64,000 nt of DNA. Source: Elgaria multicarinata webbii. Lineage: Eukaryota > Chordata > Lepidosauria > Squamata > Anguidae. The notes below the pieces were generated by a model. It was not told where the DNA came from. It ran no database searches and was given only the letters and a program-made list of their open reading frames with translations. The DNA lies in assembly GCF_023053635.1 (NCBI RefSeq), contig NC_086182.1:2617001-2681000 (forward strand). The letters run 5' to 3'. The translations under genes and the position numbers were made by a program. Below are positions 42,098-52,140 of the stretch, in pieces. How positions within the stretch are numbered: position 1 is the stretch's first letter; each line of letters opens with the position of its first letter.

Positions 42098-43837
42098 TAT
42101 AGCACCATCAATGTACATGGTGCTGTACAGAGTAAAACAGTAAATAGCAAGACCCTGCCGCATAGGCTTACAATCTAATAAAATCATAGTAAAACAATAA
42201 GGAGGGGAAGAGAATGCAAACAGGTACAGGGTAGGGTAAGCAGGCACAGGGTAGGGAAAAACTAACAGTAGAAAGTAACAGTAGAAGTCTGCACAACACA
42301 GAAGAGGCCCTCTTTGGAATTGCCACCCACCCCACTTCCTTTGGTGGAGCTCCTGGATATAAGGACTGTTGAGGATGATCGTGGGGTCCAGGCAAGTATG
42401 TACATGGTCCTTCAGGTAACCTGACCCCAAGCCATTTAGGGCTTTGAATGTTAATACCAGCACTTTGAATCAGGCAGCCAGTGCAGATGGAAAAGGACTG
42501 GCATACTATGATCACATTGGCCAGTCCCCTTAATAATCTCGCTACAATATTTTGGACCAGCTGAAGTTTCTGGACCATTTTTCAAAGGCAGCCCACGTAT
42601 AATACACTGCAGCAATCCAGACGAGTGATTATCAGAGCATGGATAACTTTAGCTAAGACTATCTCTGTCCAGATAAGGGCATAGTTGGTAAAAGATGCTC
42701 TGTGCCACTTAGTCCACCTGTGCCTCTAGTCATAATGCTGGATCCAAGGCCAGCTGTAAACGATGAACCTGACTCTTTAGGGGGAGTGTAACCCCCTCCA
42801 GAAAAGGTTGAACATCACCTAGCCGGGCAGACCAACCACCCGCTAACAGTACTTCTGTCTTGTCTGGATTGAGTCTCAGTTTGTTGGCCCTCGTCCAGTC
42901 CATTACTGTGCCCAGACACTGATTCAGAACAGCTACTGCCTCACCTGGATCTGACGAAAAGGAGAGGTATTGCTGAGTGTTATCCACATATCGATGTTTC
43001 AGCCCACAACTCCAGATAACCTCCCCCAGTAGTTTCATGTACATGCTGAACTGCATGGGGAATAGAATAGAACCCCGTGGAACCCGATAGCATAGCTGCC
43101 ACAAGACAGAGCAACAACCCCCAGCACCACCTTTTGGAATCGGCCATCCAAGTAGGAATGGAACCACTGCAACACAGTGCCTCCAACCCCCAGCCCAGAC
43201 AACCTATCATGAAGGGAACCATGGTCAATGATAATGAAAGCTGCTGAGATATGCAGGAAAATCAACAGAGTCACACTCCCCCTGTCCCTCTCCTAACAAA
43301 GGTCATCCTGCAGAGTGACCAAGGTAGTTTCCATTCCAAAACCAGGAATAATCCCTAGATAATCCCTTTCATTCAAGAGTGCCTGGAGTTGACTGGCAAC
43401 CACCTGCCTAAACACCTTGCCCAGGAAGGGGATGTTGGCTGCTGTCCTATAGGTGTTACGATCATCCGGGTCAGGCTTCTTTTAGAAGTGGCCTAATTGC
43501 TGCCTCTTTTAAAAAGGCCGGCACCATTCCCTCCCTCAAGGAGGAATTTATGACCTCCTGGACCCAGCCAGACATCCCTTCTCTATTAGATTTAATAAGC
43601 CATAAAAGGCTAGGGTCAAGAGCACAGGTAGTTGACTGGATGTGGCCAAGCAGTGGGGCTGCATCCTCGACCTCAACCACTGAAACCCATCCAAAGAATT
43701 GTGGTGTCCAATTCGTGACAGAGTTGAATGACTTTATTGTGAAAATGCCATGTAAATGGGTCACAATATGCTGCTGAGGCTTCTACCATTTCTCTCCCTG
43801 GCCCAGATTGTGTCAGACCATGAACTTCTAGGAAACA
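41746..43837 (-). mobile_element. L2 LINE (family A), long decayed copy, interrupted
   Basis: Antisense L2. The 3' end (CCAAAGCTCTCTGGGTAGTT) starts at 41746 and is interrupted at 42041-42285 by a different L2. The body then reads, 5' to 3' on the minus strand: TWHFHNKVIQLCHELDTTIL, NREGMSGWVQEVINSSLREG, DHGSLHDRLSGLGVGG, a degraded RT box RYVDNTQQYLSF (family norm YADD/YVDD), RANKLRLNPDKTEVLL, and VLTFKALNGLGSGYLKDHV near the end. Several frame changes; inactive. Confidence 0.85.
42041..42285 (-). mobile_element. L2 LINE (family B) 3' end, inserted in L2-A
   Basis: A (TTA)n(TTTA)n tail at 42042-42098 is followed by ATAGCACCATCAATGTACAT and GCATAGGCTTACAATCTAAT, near-identical to 44743 and 51402. 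L2-A sequence resumes on both sides (TTCCACAACC before, CAGAAGAGGCCCTC after). Confidence 0.85.
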
Positions 43838-44735
43838 TAGAGTGACCATACAACCGGATTTGCCCGGATTTGTCCAGGTTTTTGATGGCAAATCCAGGAG
43901 GGGAGGGGAAATCCGGATTTTTTACAAAGAGCAGCTCTAAAGGGAATTAACAAAAATGCTTGTAACTCCATCATTTTTTAAAGATAAAGACATGAAACTT
44001 GGCACAATGGTAGCTCTTAGGAAGGGCTTTAGTCATACCAAATTTGAAACAGATCCGTTCATCCATTGATTTTTTAGGAATTTTTTAAAAATTGAGGTTT
44101 TAAAATTATTATTTTTGAAATTGTCATTTTTAAAGATAAGGAGATGAAACTTTGTACCATGATAGGATTTAGGTAGAGCTTTAGCCACACCAAATTTGAA
44201 ACAGATCCGTTCATCCATTGATTTTTTAGGATTTTTTTAAAAAATGAGGTTTTAAAATTATTATTTTTTAAACTGTCATTTTTAAAGATAAAGAGCTGAA
44301 AGTTGGCACCATGATAGCTTTTAGGTAGAGCTTTAGCCATACCAAATTTGAAACAGATCTGGGGCCAGTAGCAAACCCTGTTAACAACAACAGGAGCTTG
44401 CAATGAGTGAAGATACAGTCAGAAAAGATATTTGAGGGAAGGAGAGAATGTAACACACAGAGTATAGCAAAAGCTTCAAAGTACAGCAAAACCTACAAAA
44501 GTAGGAGTGAGTGAAGTTAATTTCAGATACATTGAATCTCTCACTTGTTCTTTATTTCAGCGATTTTAACATTTAAGATGTTATGTAGAACAGATTTGTC
44601 TTAAATGTGTGCTGTAAAATCAGACCTGTGACCAAGGCTATGTTCGGGTGGGCACGCCCCCTTGGTACTGGACACACCCCCTTGGGAGGCGACCATGTTG
44701 TCCTCCTTTTTGGTTTCCAAAATATGGTCAACCTA
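43838..44735 (-). mobile_element. hAT nonautonomous element, copy A
   Basis: 898 bp with ends TAGAGTGACCATAC and the reverse complement of TAGGTTGACCATAT. The interior is an inverted copy of 54138-54882. It holds direct repeats of about 151 bp marked by ACCAAATTTGAAACAGATC at about 44038, 44189 and 44341. The flanking 8-mers (AGGAAACA and CTGAGAAG) do not match, so this copy has no visible target duplication. One end joins the L2-A copy, the other nearly touches the L2-B tail. Confidence 0.82.
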
Positions 44736-44742
44736 CTGAGAA

Positions 44743-46475
44743 GTTATTATTATTATTATTATTATTTATTTATATAGCACCATCAATGTACATGGTGCTG
44801 TACAGATAACACAGTAAATAGCAGGACCCTGCCGCGTAGGCTTACAATCTAATAAGTTGTAGTAAACAATAAAGAGGGAAGGAGAATGCGAACAGGCACA
44901 GGGAAGTGTAAACAGGCACCGGGTAGGGTGAAGCTAAACAGTATAGAGTCAGAACAAACTCAATATTTGAAGGCTATAGGGAAAAGAAAAGTTTTTAGCT
45001 GAGTTTTAAAAGCAGTGATTGAGTTTGTAGTTCTCAAGTGTTCTGGAAGAGCGTTCCAGGCGTAAGGGGCAGCCGAAGAAAAAGGACGAAGCCGAGTAAG
45101 GGAAGTGGAGGTCCTTGGGCAGGCGAGAAGCATGGCATCAGAGGAGCGGAGAGCACGAGCGGGGCGATAGTGTGAGATGGGAGAGGAGAGATAGGCAGGA
45201 GCTAGACCGTGAAGAGCTTTGAAGGTCAGCAGGAGAAGTTTATATTGGATTCTGGAGTGAGTTGGAAGCCAATGTAGAGATTTCAGAAGTGGAGTGACAT
45301 GGTCAGAGTGACGGGCCAAGAAGATGATCTTAGCGGCAGAGTGGTGGACAGAGACCAGCGGACTGATGTGAGACGAAGGAAGGCCAGAGAGAAGGAGGTT
45401 GCAGTAGTCCAACCGAGAGATAACCAGTGCGTGAACGAGAGTCTTGGCAGAAGAGACAGACAAAAATGGTCGAATCCTGGCAATATTATACAGGAAGAAA
45501 CGACAGGATTTAGCTACTGCCTCGATGTGAGGAGTAAAGGAGAGCGAGGAGTCAAATATAAAGCCAAGACTACGAGCTTCCGTGACCCGAGTAAGCGTGA
45601 CATCGTTGACAGTAAGAGAGAATGAGAGGTGAGGAGAAGGTTTAGGAGGAAAAACAAGCAATTCAGTCTTTGCCATGTTAAGTTTCAAACGACGATGAAG
45701 CAGCCAGGCTGAGATATCTGAGAGACATGCCGAGATACGATCATGAACATCAGGAGAAAGTTCCGGAGATGAGAGATATAATTGTGTATCGTCGGCATAC
45801 AGGTGATATTGGAGGCCGTGAGATTGGATAAGCTTACCCAAGGGCAGCATGTATAGAGAGAACAACAACGGGCCAAGCACCGAGCCTTGCGGAACCCCAA
45901 CTGAAAGGGGAAAAGAGGAGGACGAGCTGCCATTAGCCGACACGCTGAAAGAGTGACCCTCTAGATAGGTGGCGAACCAGTTATAGACAGAGCCACAGAG
46001 TCCAAGGTCATGGAGGGAATCTAAGAGAAGATCGTGATCAACCGTGTCAAAGGCTGCGGTTAGATCAAGGAGAATAAGAACGGAATAATGGCCTTTAGAC
46101 TTGGCAGTAAGAAGATCATTGGTGATCTTGGTAAGGGCTGTTTCAGTGGAATGCAAAGGACGGAAGCCAGATTGAAAGGGATCCAGAGCAGAGTTATTAG
46201 AGAGAAAGTCAAGACAACGAGAGTAGACCAGACGTTCCAGGATCTTTGAGACAAAGGGCAAGAGAGAGACAGGTCGGTAGTTAGACAGGGATAGTCGATC
46301 AAGAGTGGGTTTTTTGAGAATGGGAGAGACTGTAGCATGTTTAAAAGCAGAAGGAAATGAACCAGAGGACAGAGAAGAATTAATGATGTGAAGCAAGGAC
46401 GGGAGGATAGCGGGGATAAGATTAATAAAGACGCGAGAGGGAATCGGATCACGGGAACAATGGGGATGGAAAATG
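44743..46475 (-). mobile_element. L2 LINE (family B), 5'-truncated, long open frame
   Basis: Antisense L2 with a (TTA)n(TTTA)n 3' tail, a 3' hairpin at 44776-44799, about 200 bp of 3' UTR and an uninterrupted ORF. Coding similarity starts at about 46470 with the DPIPS motif that in L2 lies between the endonuclease and RT domains, so the endonuclease half is missing. Confidence 0.92.
44960..46396 (-). CDS. L2 LINE reverse transcriptase, C-terminal part of the ORF (478 codons open)
   Basis: Starts at an internal Met ([12 protein letters not shown]); the frame is open further upstream to about 46470, so this is not a true start. RT motifs are intact: PILKKP and [16 protein letters not shown] at 24-55, [12 protein letters not shown] with the first catalytic Asp at 111, [17 protein letters not shown] at 167-183, [10 protein letters not shown] with the catalytic YADD at 200-203, and [12 protein letters not shown]. 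The usual L2 C-terminal [12 protein letters not shown] and WNALPEHLR blocks follow. No internal stop. It lacks the N-terminal endonuclease, so it is not an autonomous element. Confidence 0.9.
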   Translation of the reverse strand: MLHIINSSLSSGSFPSAFKHATVSPILKKPTLDRLSLSNYRPVSLLPFVSKILERLVYSRCLDFLSNNSALDPFQSGFRPLHSTETALTKITNDLLTAKSKGHYSVLILLDLTAAFDTVDHDLLLDSLHDLGLCGSVYNWFATYLEGHSFSVSANGSSSSSFPLSVGVPQGSVLGPLLFSLYMLPLGKLIQSHGLQYHLYADDTQLYLSSPELSPDVHDRISACLSDISAWLLHRRLKLNMAKTELLVFPPKPSPHLSFSLTVNDVTLTRVTEARSLGFIFDSSLSFTPHIEAVAKSCRFFLYNIARIRPFLSVSSAKTLVHALVISRLDYCNLLLSGLPSSHISPLVSVHHSAAKIIFLARHSDHVTPLLKSLHWLPTHSRIQYKLLLLTFKALHGLAPAYLSSPISHYRPARALRSSDAMLLACPRTSTSLTRLRPFSSAAPYAWNALPEHLRTTNSITAFKTQLKTFLFPIAFKY

Positions 46476-46539
46476 GTTCCTTTTTGACACCCTCACCGCC
46501 CCAGAGTAGGCTTGAGAATGAGCTCTAACCTGTGTGCAG
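46476..46539. other. Short intergenic piece
   Basis: Flank of the L2-B 5' end; no obvious duplication of the sequence left of 44743. Confidence 0.3.
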
Positions 46540-46625
46540 TCACAGAATCATAGAATAGTAGAGTTGCAAGGGGCCTATAAGGCCATCGAGTCCAACCCCC
46601 TGCTCAATGCAGGAATCCACCCTAA
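46540..46625 (-). mobile_element. CR1 3' terminus
   Basis: CAGAATCATAGAATAGTAGA then GTCCAACCCCCTGCTCAATG, antisense CR1 3' end. Confidence 0.75.
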
Positions 46626-48284
46626 AGTATACTACTTTATACTACTTTATATTTAGTCTGACCCGTCCTCCTCTCGCTTCATTGCCCTCAGCTCAGCTGT
46701 ATATCATGGAGCTCTCTGGGCTCTGCTCAAAGGGAGAGGGTACTTTGGGCATGATCAGCCAACTGCCTGAGTCATCTCTGCATGCCACGGAGCAACCTGG
46801 GCTTTGACAGGAGCACCAACCATACCAGGCCTCTGGAATCCATTGGAGTCCATTGGCTCCTGTGGGCAGACACCCGCACACACACACACACACACTTGCA
46901 GAGGGGAAAGGCCACTGGGAGTCTAAACCACGATAGGAAGTGATCCAACCATGACAATGGGATAGATATGGGGGGGCACTGTCATGTCACCATCCTCCTG
47001 CCCAGTTCACAAAAACAAATCAAGTGTTGTACACATGTTGGGCCAATGACGTATTGAGACAGCCCCATGGATGTAATGACCTGGATCTGGCAGCCTCAGC
47101 ATGGAAGGTGAGATCCTCCAGGACCATCATCAACACCAAATCTTAGACCACCTCTGTCAGTTGAGGGTAGCAGGGTGGGCAGTACATCAGTCCCAGGTAC
47201 CCAACACAAGGTGCAGACACTGAAGATTGGCACTTGGATGGACAGGGAGCCTAGAGAAGGAGATCGAATTCCTATAGACTGCTGCCAAAAAGAAAAGAAA
47301 GCCAGAGTTGGTGCTGCACCGAGTACCCAGGAGGGCACAGCTGGGAGTGTCTGACCCCTCCCAATTCCCTCACCCAGGTCGCAGTAATACATGCAGGCTG
47401 GCCCTCTCATCCGCAATTAAAACATGGATGAGGGAGATTTTATTTTACCTGGCATGCAGCAGCAGCAGCAGGCCTGAGGGCACGCTGATAAGGCCACTAG
47501 GAATCATCTTATCAGAGGAAGAACCAGAAGACGGGATAGGCGTGAGGTGTCTGGCCCCTCTTCTCCTCAAGTAGCCTATTTTTTTGGTATTCATCAGCTT
47601 AGTCTGGGAACGGGTTGAGCTGAGGGTGTTTAAGCTATCAATCAAGAGCCAACGTTTGCTAGAGCAAGGAGATGCTTCCTAGAACTCCTGAGCAGTTTGG
47701 CAGTGCTCCTTGCCACGGGGTGACCTGCCCCTTGGCCCATCACCTCAAGCTAGTGCTGCTTCATCTACTTATCCAGCACCCAGCCCGCCTCAGGCTTCCC
47801 ACGCATTTATGGGCATCTCTGATTGGTCATGTGGAGCATTTCTCTCCTCCAAGAAGCGACTGGGCCAGCTTCTCCAGAGGAGACTTCCCCAGTACACGTA
47901 GCAGAGGCGAGATGGCTTTGCAGATCTCTGGGTGATTTGTAGTAGAGTAGTCTCTGGCTGCTATTAAATCACTCCAAATGATTTAATAGCAGCAAGTAAA
48001 ATAAAATACACTCCTCCCTGCTATGACTGGACTTGTGTTAATCACTTGCCTCTCAACTTGTAAAATATGAGTATTCTTGGGATGCCTTTGACCAAGTCTT
48101 TGTGCAATTCTACAACCAATCTACTGTCCATAACTCAGAGGTTGATTTGTACGTGTGTGCACAGCCCATCCCAATGAATGGCTCATGGGATGCAGTAGGT
48201 GATGGGCTCCACTGAAAAGTAGATCCTGCAACCTGGAGGTCTGCCCACTTCTTGCCATACCCACCTATACCAAGTCCATATGTT
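46626..48284. other. Intergenic, nothing recognised
   Basis: 1.7 kb with a (CA)n microsatellite at about 46876-46895. A direct repeat ATTTAATAGCAGC / CAAATGATTTAATAGCAGCA-type phrase occurs near 47965-47995. No coding match. Confidence 0.4.
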
Positions 48285-48640
48285 CCGAAAGGCCTGTGGT
48301 GGGTGTGCTCTTTCAGTCTCTCCTCATAGGGCTTTGTTTCCAGACCCCTGATCATCCTGGTTGCCCTCCTCGGAACACGCTGCAGCTTGTCTGCGTCCTT
48401 CTTGAAGTATGGAGCCCAGAACTGGATGCAATACTCAAGATGAGGCCTAACCAGTGCAGAATAGAGGGGAACCAGCAACTCACACGATTTGGAAGCTCTA
48501 CTTCTATTAATGCAGCCCAAAATAGCATTTGCCTTTCTTGTAGCCACATCACACTGTTGGCTCATATTCAGCTTAATATTCAATTGTTGATCTACAACAA
48601 TTCCAAGATCCTTCTCGCTTGTAGTATGGCTAGTATTAGG
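48285..48640 (-). mobile_element. CR1 LINE ORF2 fragment
   Basis: Minus-strand frame 48320-48640 reads TTSEKDLGIVVDQQLNIKLN, MSQQCDVATRKANAILGCIN, LVPLYSALVRPHLEYCIQFW and RRATRMIRGLETKPYEERL, the classic CR1 ORF2 end in one open stretch. Confidence 0.9.
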
Positions 48641-48683
48641 GCTGTGCATGGATCCCTCGATCCGCTCTGGATCCCGATCCGCA

Positions 48684-48711
48684 ACTCTCTCTCTCACACA
48701 CACACACACAC
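48684..48711. repeat. (CT)n(CA)n microsatellite
   Basis: CTCTCTCTCTCACACACACA and on. Confidence 0.9.
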
Positions 48712-48904
48712 TGTTGTAATTCCTAAATGGACAACCTTTTTGTTCTACAAGGCCTGAGGGGGTAGGAGGAAATGAATCTGAGGCCAAAGGAGAGACTCTG
48801 TGTTTTGTGTGGCAGAGAGAGAGAGATCTACTGGTCAGCGGAGAGGAAGCAGGGTTTTCTCAGAGTTGGGTTGTTGTTGGCTTCAACACCATGTAAATAA
48901 ACCT

Positions 48905-49545
48905 TCATGATTTATTTATTAATAGCCGAAGCTCTCTGGGCGGTTCACAAAAATTAAAACTATAATAAAACAACCAACAGGTTAAAAACACAAATACAAA
49001 ATACAATATAAAAAGCACAACCAGGATAAAACCACGCAGCAAAATTGATATAAGATTAAAATACAGAGTTAGAACTGTAAAATTTAAATTTAAGTTAAAT
49101 TTAAAATTTAAATTTAAATTTAAATTAAGTGTTAAAATACTGAGAAAATAAAAAGGTCTTCAGCTGGCGATGAAAAGAGTACAGTGTAGGCGCCAGGCGG
49201 ACTTCTCTGGGGAGCTCATTCCACAGCCGGGGTGCCACAGCAGAGAAGGCCCTCTTCCTGGTAGCCACCTGCCTCACTTCCTTTGGCAGGGGCTCACGGA
49301 GAAGGACCCCTGTGGGTGATCTTAAGGTCTGGGCAGGTACATATGGGAGGAGGCATTCCTTCAAATAACCTGGCCCCAAACCGTTTAGGGCTTTGAATGT
49401 CAATACCAGCACTTTGAATCGGGCCCAGACTGGCAGCCAATGAAGTTGTAAAAGGACTGGCGTAAGAAGCACCATAAGTCTCCAGTGTCCTCCTTCTAGG
49501 AAACTGCAGTCTGAGTGAGCGCTGAAGCTGCTTCAAGTTCACCCC
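48905..49545 (-). mobile_element. L2 LINE (family A) 3' end
   Basis: Antisense: tail ATTTATTTATTAATAGCCGA, CTCTCTGGGCGGTTCAC, A-rich 3' UTR with an AAATTT array, then the ORF end in the frame 49128-49475: ARFKVLVLTFKALNGLGPGY, RKRAFSAVAPRLWNELPREV and SFHRQLKTFLFSQYFNT. Confidence 0.85.
49079..49128. repeat. (AAATTT)n palindromic hexamer array
   Basis: About eight slightly irregular AAATTT units inside the L2-A 3' UTR; each unit is its own reverse complement. Confidence 0.85.
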
Positions 49546-49639
49546 CCCCCCCAGGACTGGGGTGCAGGAGTGTAACAATATGAATTTGTTCACTTGTTCA
49601 TTAATATTCTTGGATTATAATAGTCTTGGCATTTATATA

Positions 49640-49800
49640 GCCCTTTGTCCCAGGTGCTTCATCTCAGTAATCCTTACAACACACCTGTAAGGTAGGCCAG
49701 TATTATCATCCCCGTCTGAGGCTGAGAGAGCAATGGCCTGCCTAGGGCCACTTAGCAAGTACAGTACGTGGAGAGGAGACATTTCCGCCCGGGGCTCAGT
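49640..49800. mobile_element. MIR-like (CORE) SINE remnant
   Basis: TCAGTAATCCTTACAACACA, CCTGTAAGGTAGGCC, ATTATCATCCCC and GGCTGAGAGAGCAATGGCCT in MIR order. Confidence 0.65.
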
Positions 49801-50434
49801 TGACGCACTTCACCCTGTCCTATGAAGCAGAGCGTAGGAATGAAGGGTCGGTCGTCACGATGGAGGCAGGTGAGAGGTGGGGTCCTCCAAGGGTCTGGCT
49901 TGGGGACACAGTGGTCTCAGTCGTTTGTGAATGGCCTGGAGTTGGGGAGAGCAGTGAGGTGCCCAAATGTGCTTTTGGCACCACATTTTTGTGGGTGGTT
50001 AGAAGAAAAAGGGAGAGCACGGCGCTCCAAAGGCGTCTTTCCCAAACGGGGGCATGCCTGCTGCCCACTCTGGTAAACCTAGTGACCCCCTAGGAAGGAG
50101 CCTGCCTCCCCCGCCCCGCTTTATCACCTGATTTGAGATGCCTCCAAAGGCAGATTGACCAATCAGTATGAATCAGCTACCAGATTTCGTCGTGCAACTT
50201 GCGGTCTCTCCGTGGTTACCAGGAAACATGGGGGGGGGGCAGTGCGGGTGAACCACATTGCCTAGGTCGTCTTTGCAAGAGCAGGAAAACCGCCATTTCT
50301 TCTCCGCATGAATCACATTTGCCAGATCTAGATGGCTAAGCAGATATTTCTTTTAAAGGTGGCTTATTACTGGATAACAGCAGTTGGGCCAGCTCGAACT
50401 GAGCTTGGGGAGGCATGCACGGACTTAGGAAGCT
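49801..50434. other. Intergenic, nothing recognised
   Basis: No coding match or named repeat. Confidence 0.4.
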
Positions 50435-50510
50435 TTCTTACACTGAGCTTCGGCTATGGGGTGGTATATAACAGTAATAAATAAATAAATAAATAAAATA
50501 AACAAATACG
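50435..50510 (+). mobile_element. L2-type 3' end, short
   Basis: GAGCTTCGGCTATGGGGTGG then ATATAACAGTAATAAATAAA, the sense tail of the family-A type. Confidence 0.6.
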
Positions 50511-51084
50511 TATTGTCTACTGCTCCTACTCTGACTGGCAGCCGGTGGCTCCCCAGAGGGACTTTGCAGAGCTCTCGCTGGAGATCTTTTTCAACTGGGG
50601 GGGCTGGGAGTGGGACTTGGGACCTAGCAGGTGTGTGGCCACTGGACCGTGGGCCTCCCCAGGACAGCAGGCGCTTCAGGAGTGCCGGTGAAGCAGAGAG
50701 CGACCCGTGAATTATGGCCCGTGGCTGGCGCTGCCACATCGCAAAGGGTCCTGGGCACGCCTCCTCTTGCACGGGACGGTGCTGTCGTAAATCACCCCTG
50801 TGCTGTTTGCCATTTTTATAGCAATTACTCACAAAGAAGGTAGGGCCAGAAGAGCTTCCTTGTTTCTTTTCTGTTTTGGGGAAACCACCCAAAGTGTAAA
50901 GTCTGCATTTGCACAAAACTCCCTGAACCAATTCATCTGAAACTTGGCAAGCTTGATACCCTCAGAAGGGGCAACTATGTCTGCAATAGTCATCCAGTTC
51001 TGCCAAGAAATAAAAATCTTATTGGCAGATTCACGTAAAAAACAAAACAAAGGCCAGACCTATATCAATTTTTGCTGTGTGGTT
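50511..51084. other. Intergenic, nothing firm
   Basis: 50.9-51.05 kb has phrases (CATCTGAAACTTGGCAAGC) echoed at 51.95 kb (GTCTGAAATTTGGCAGG), suggesting an old unnamed repeat. Confidence 0.4.
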
Positions 51085-51245
51085 TTATCCTGGTCGTGCT
51101 TTTTATATTGTATTTTGTATTTGTGTTTTTAAATTGTTGACTGTTTTATTATGCTCTTCATGGTTTTAATTTTTGTGAAACGCCCAGAGAGCTTCGGCTA
51201 TTGGGCGGTATAGAAATGAAATAAATAAAATAAATAAAAATTAAA
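51085..51245 (+). mobile_element. L2 LINE (family A) 3' end
   Basis: Sense tail ending ACGCCCAGAGAGCTTCGGCT, ATTGGGCGGTATAGAAAT and (AAATAAAAT)n. Its terminal CGCCCA and TGGGCG form a hairpin at 51181-51207. Confidence 0.75.
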
Positions 51246-51249
51246 ATAA

Positions 51250-51890
51250 AATCCACACCAAGCAGGATATTGCACCATGAAAGTGGTATGAAAGCGGTAC
51301 GTGGTCTGTGTCAATGGGCCCCAACAGATGTCAGGGCACTTCAATACCACCATAAATCAGTAGTGTGGCTCTTGCCTCTTATATACCACTTTCATACTAT
51401 TATTTATTTATTTATTTATTTATTTATATAGCACCATCAATGTACATGGTGCTGTACAGAGTAAAACAGTAAATAGCAAGACCCTGCCGCATAGGCTTAC
51501 ATTCTAATAAAATCATAATAAAACAATAAGGAGGGGAAGAGAATGCAAACAGGCACAGAGTAGGGTAAACAGGCACTGGGTAGGGTAAAACTAACAGTAT
51601 AAAGTCAGAACAAAATCAAGTTTTAAAAGCTTTAGGAAAAAGAAAAGTTTTTAGCTGAGCTTTAAAAGCTGCGATTGAACTTGTAGTTCTCAAATATTCT
51701 GGAAGAGCGTTCCAGGCGTAAGGGGCAGCAGAAGAAAATGGACGAAGCCGAGCAAGGGAAGTAGAGACCCTTGGGCAGGCGAGAAACATGGCATCAGAGG
51801 AGCGAAGAGCACGAGCGGGGCAATAGTGTGAGATGAGAGAGGAGAGATAATGCTATCATAGTGCTATATCCTGCTTGGTGTAGATCTGGC
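51250..51890. mobile_element. Short inverted-repeat element split by an L2-B insertion
   Basis: Left end ATCCACACCAAGCAGGATAT at about 51251 and right end ATATCCTGCTTGGTGTAGAT at about 51866-51885 are inverted copies. The intact element would be about 195 bp; the L2-B 3' end at 51402-51848 sits inside it. Confidence 0.75.
51402..51848 (-). mobile_element. L2 LINE (family B) 3' end, 5'-truncated
   Basis: (TTTA)n tail, hairpin 51430-51453 and then 3' UTR and ORF end nearly identical to 44743-45190. Truncated within the ORF at about 51848. Confidence 0.9.
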
Positions 51891-52140
51891 CCAAATGTAA
51901 AAAACATCTAGCACAACACCCATGCCCCCACCCACCCCTGCACCTATCTGTCTGAAATTTGGCAGGTGCCATTCCATTACAAGGGGCTTCTATGCCTGTG
52001 AAAGTCACCGAATTCTGTCACACAGCAAAAATCATATAGTTGTTTGTTGTTTTCCCTTGATAGTCAACAGGAGCAGGATATTTTGGATTTCCAAATCAAG
52101 ATTCAAATTTGGCCCCAAGTCAAATTGGGCAGCCTCTGAA
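51891..52140. other. Intergenic, nothing firm
   Basis: See the note for 50511-51084; otherwise unrecognised. Confidence 0.35.

Noticed and set aside
44030-44360. Regular direct repeats as a CRISPR-like or satellite array
   Set aside because: Three units of about 151 bp inside a eukaryotic hAT element, with no spacer/repeat layout.
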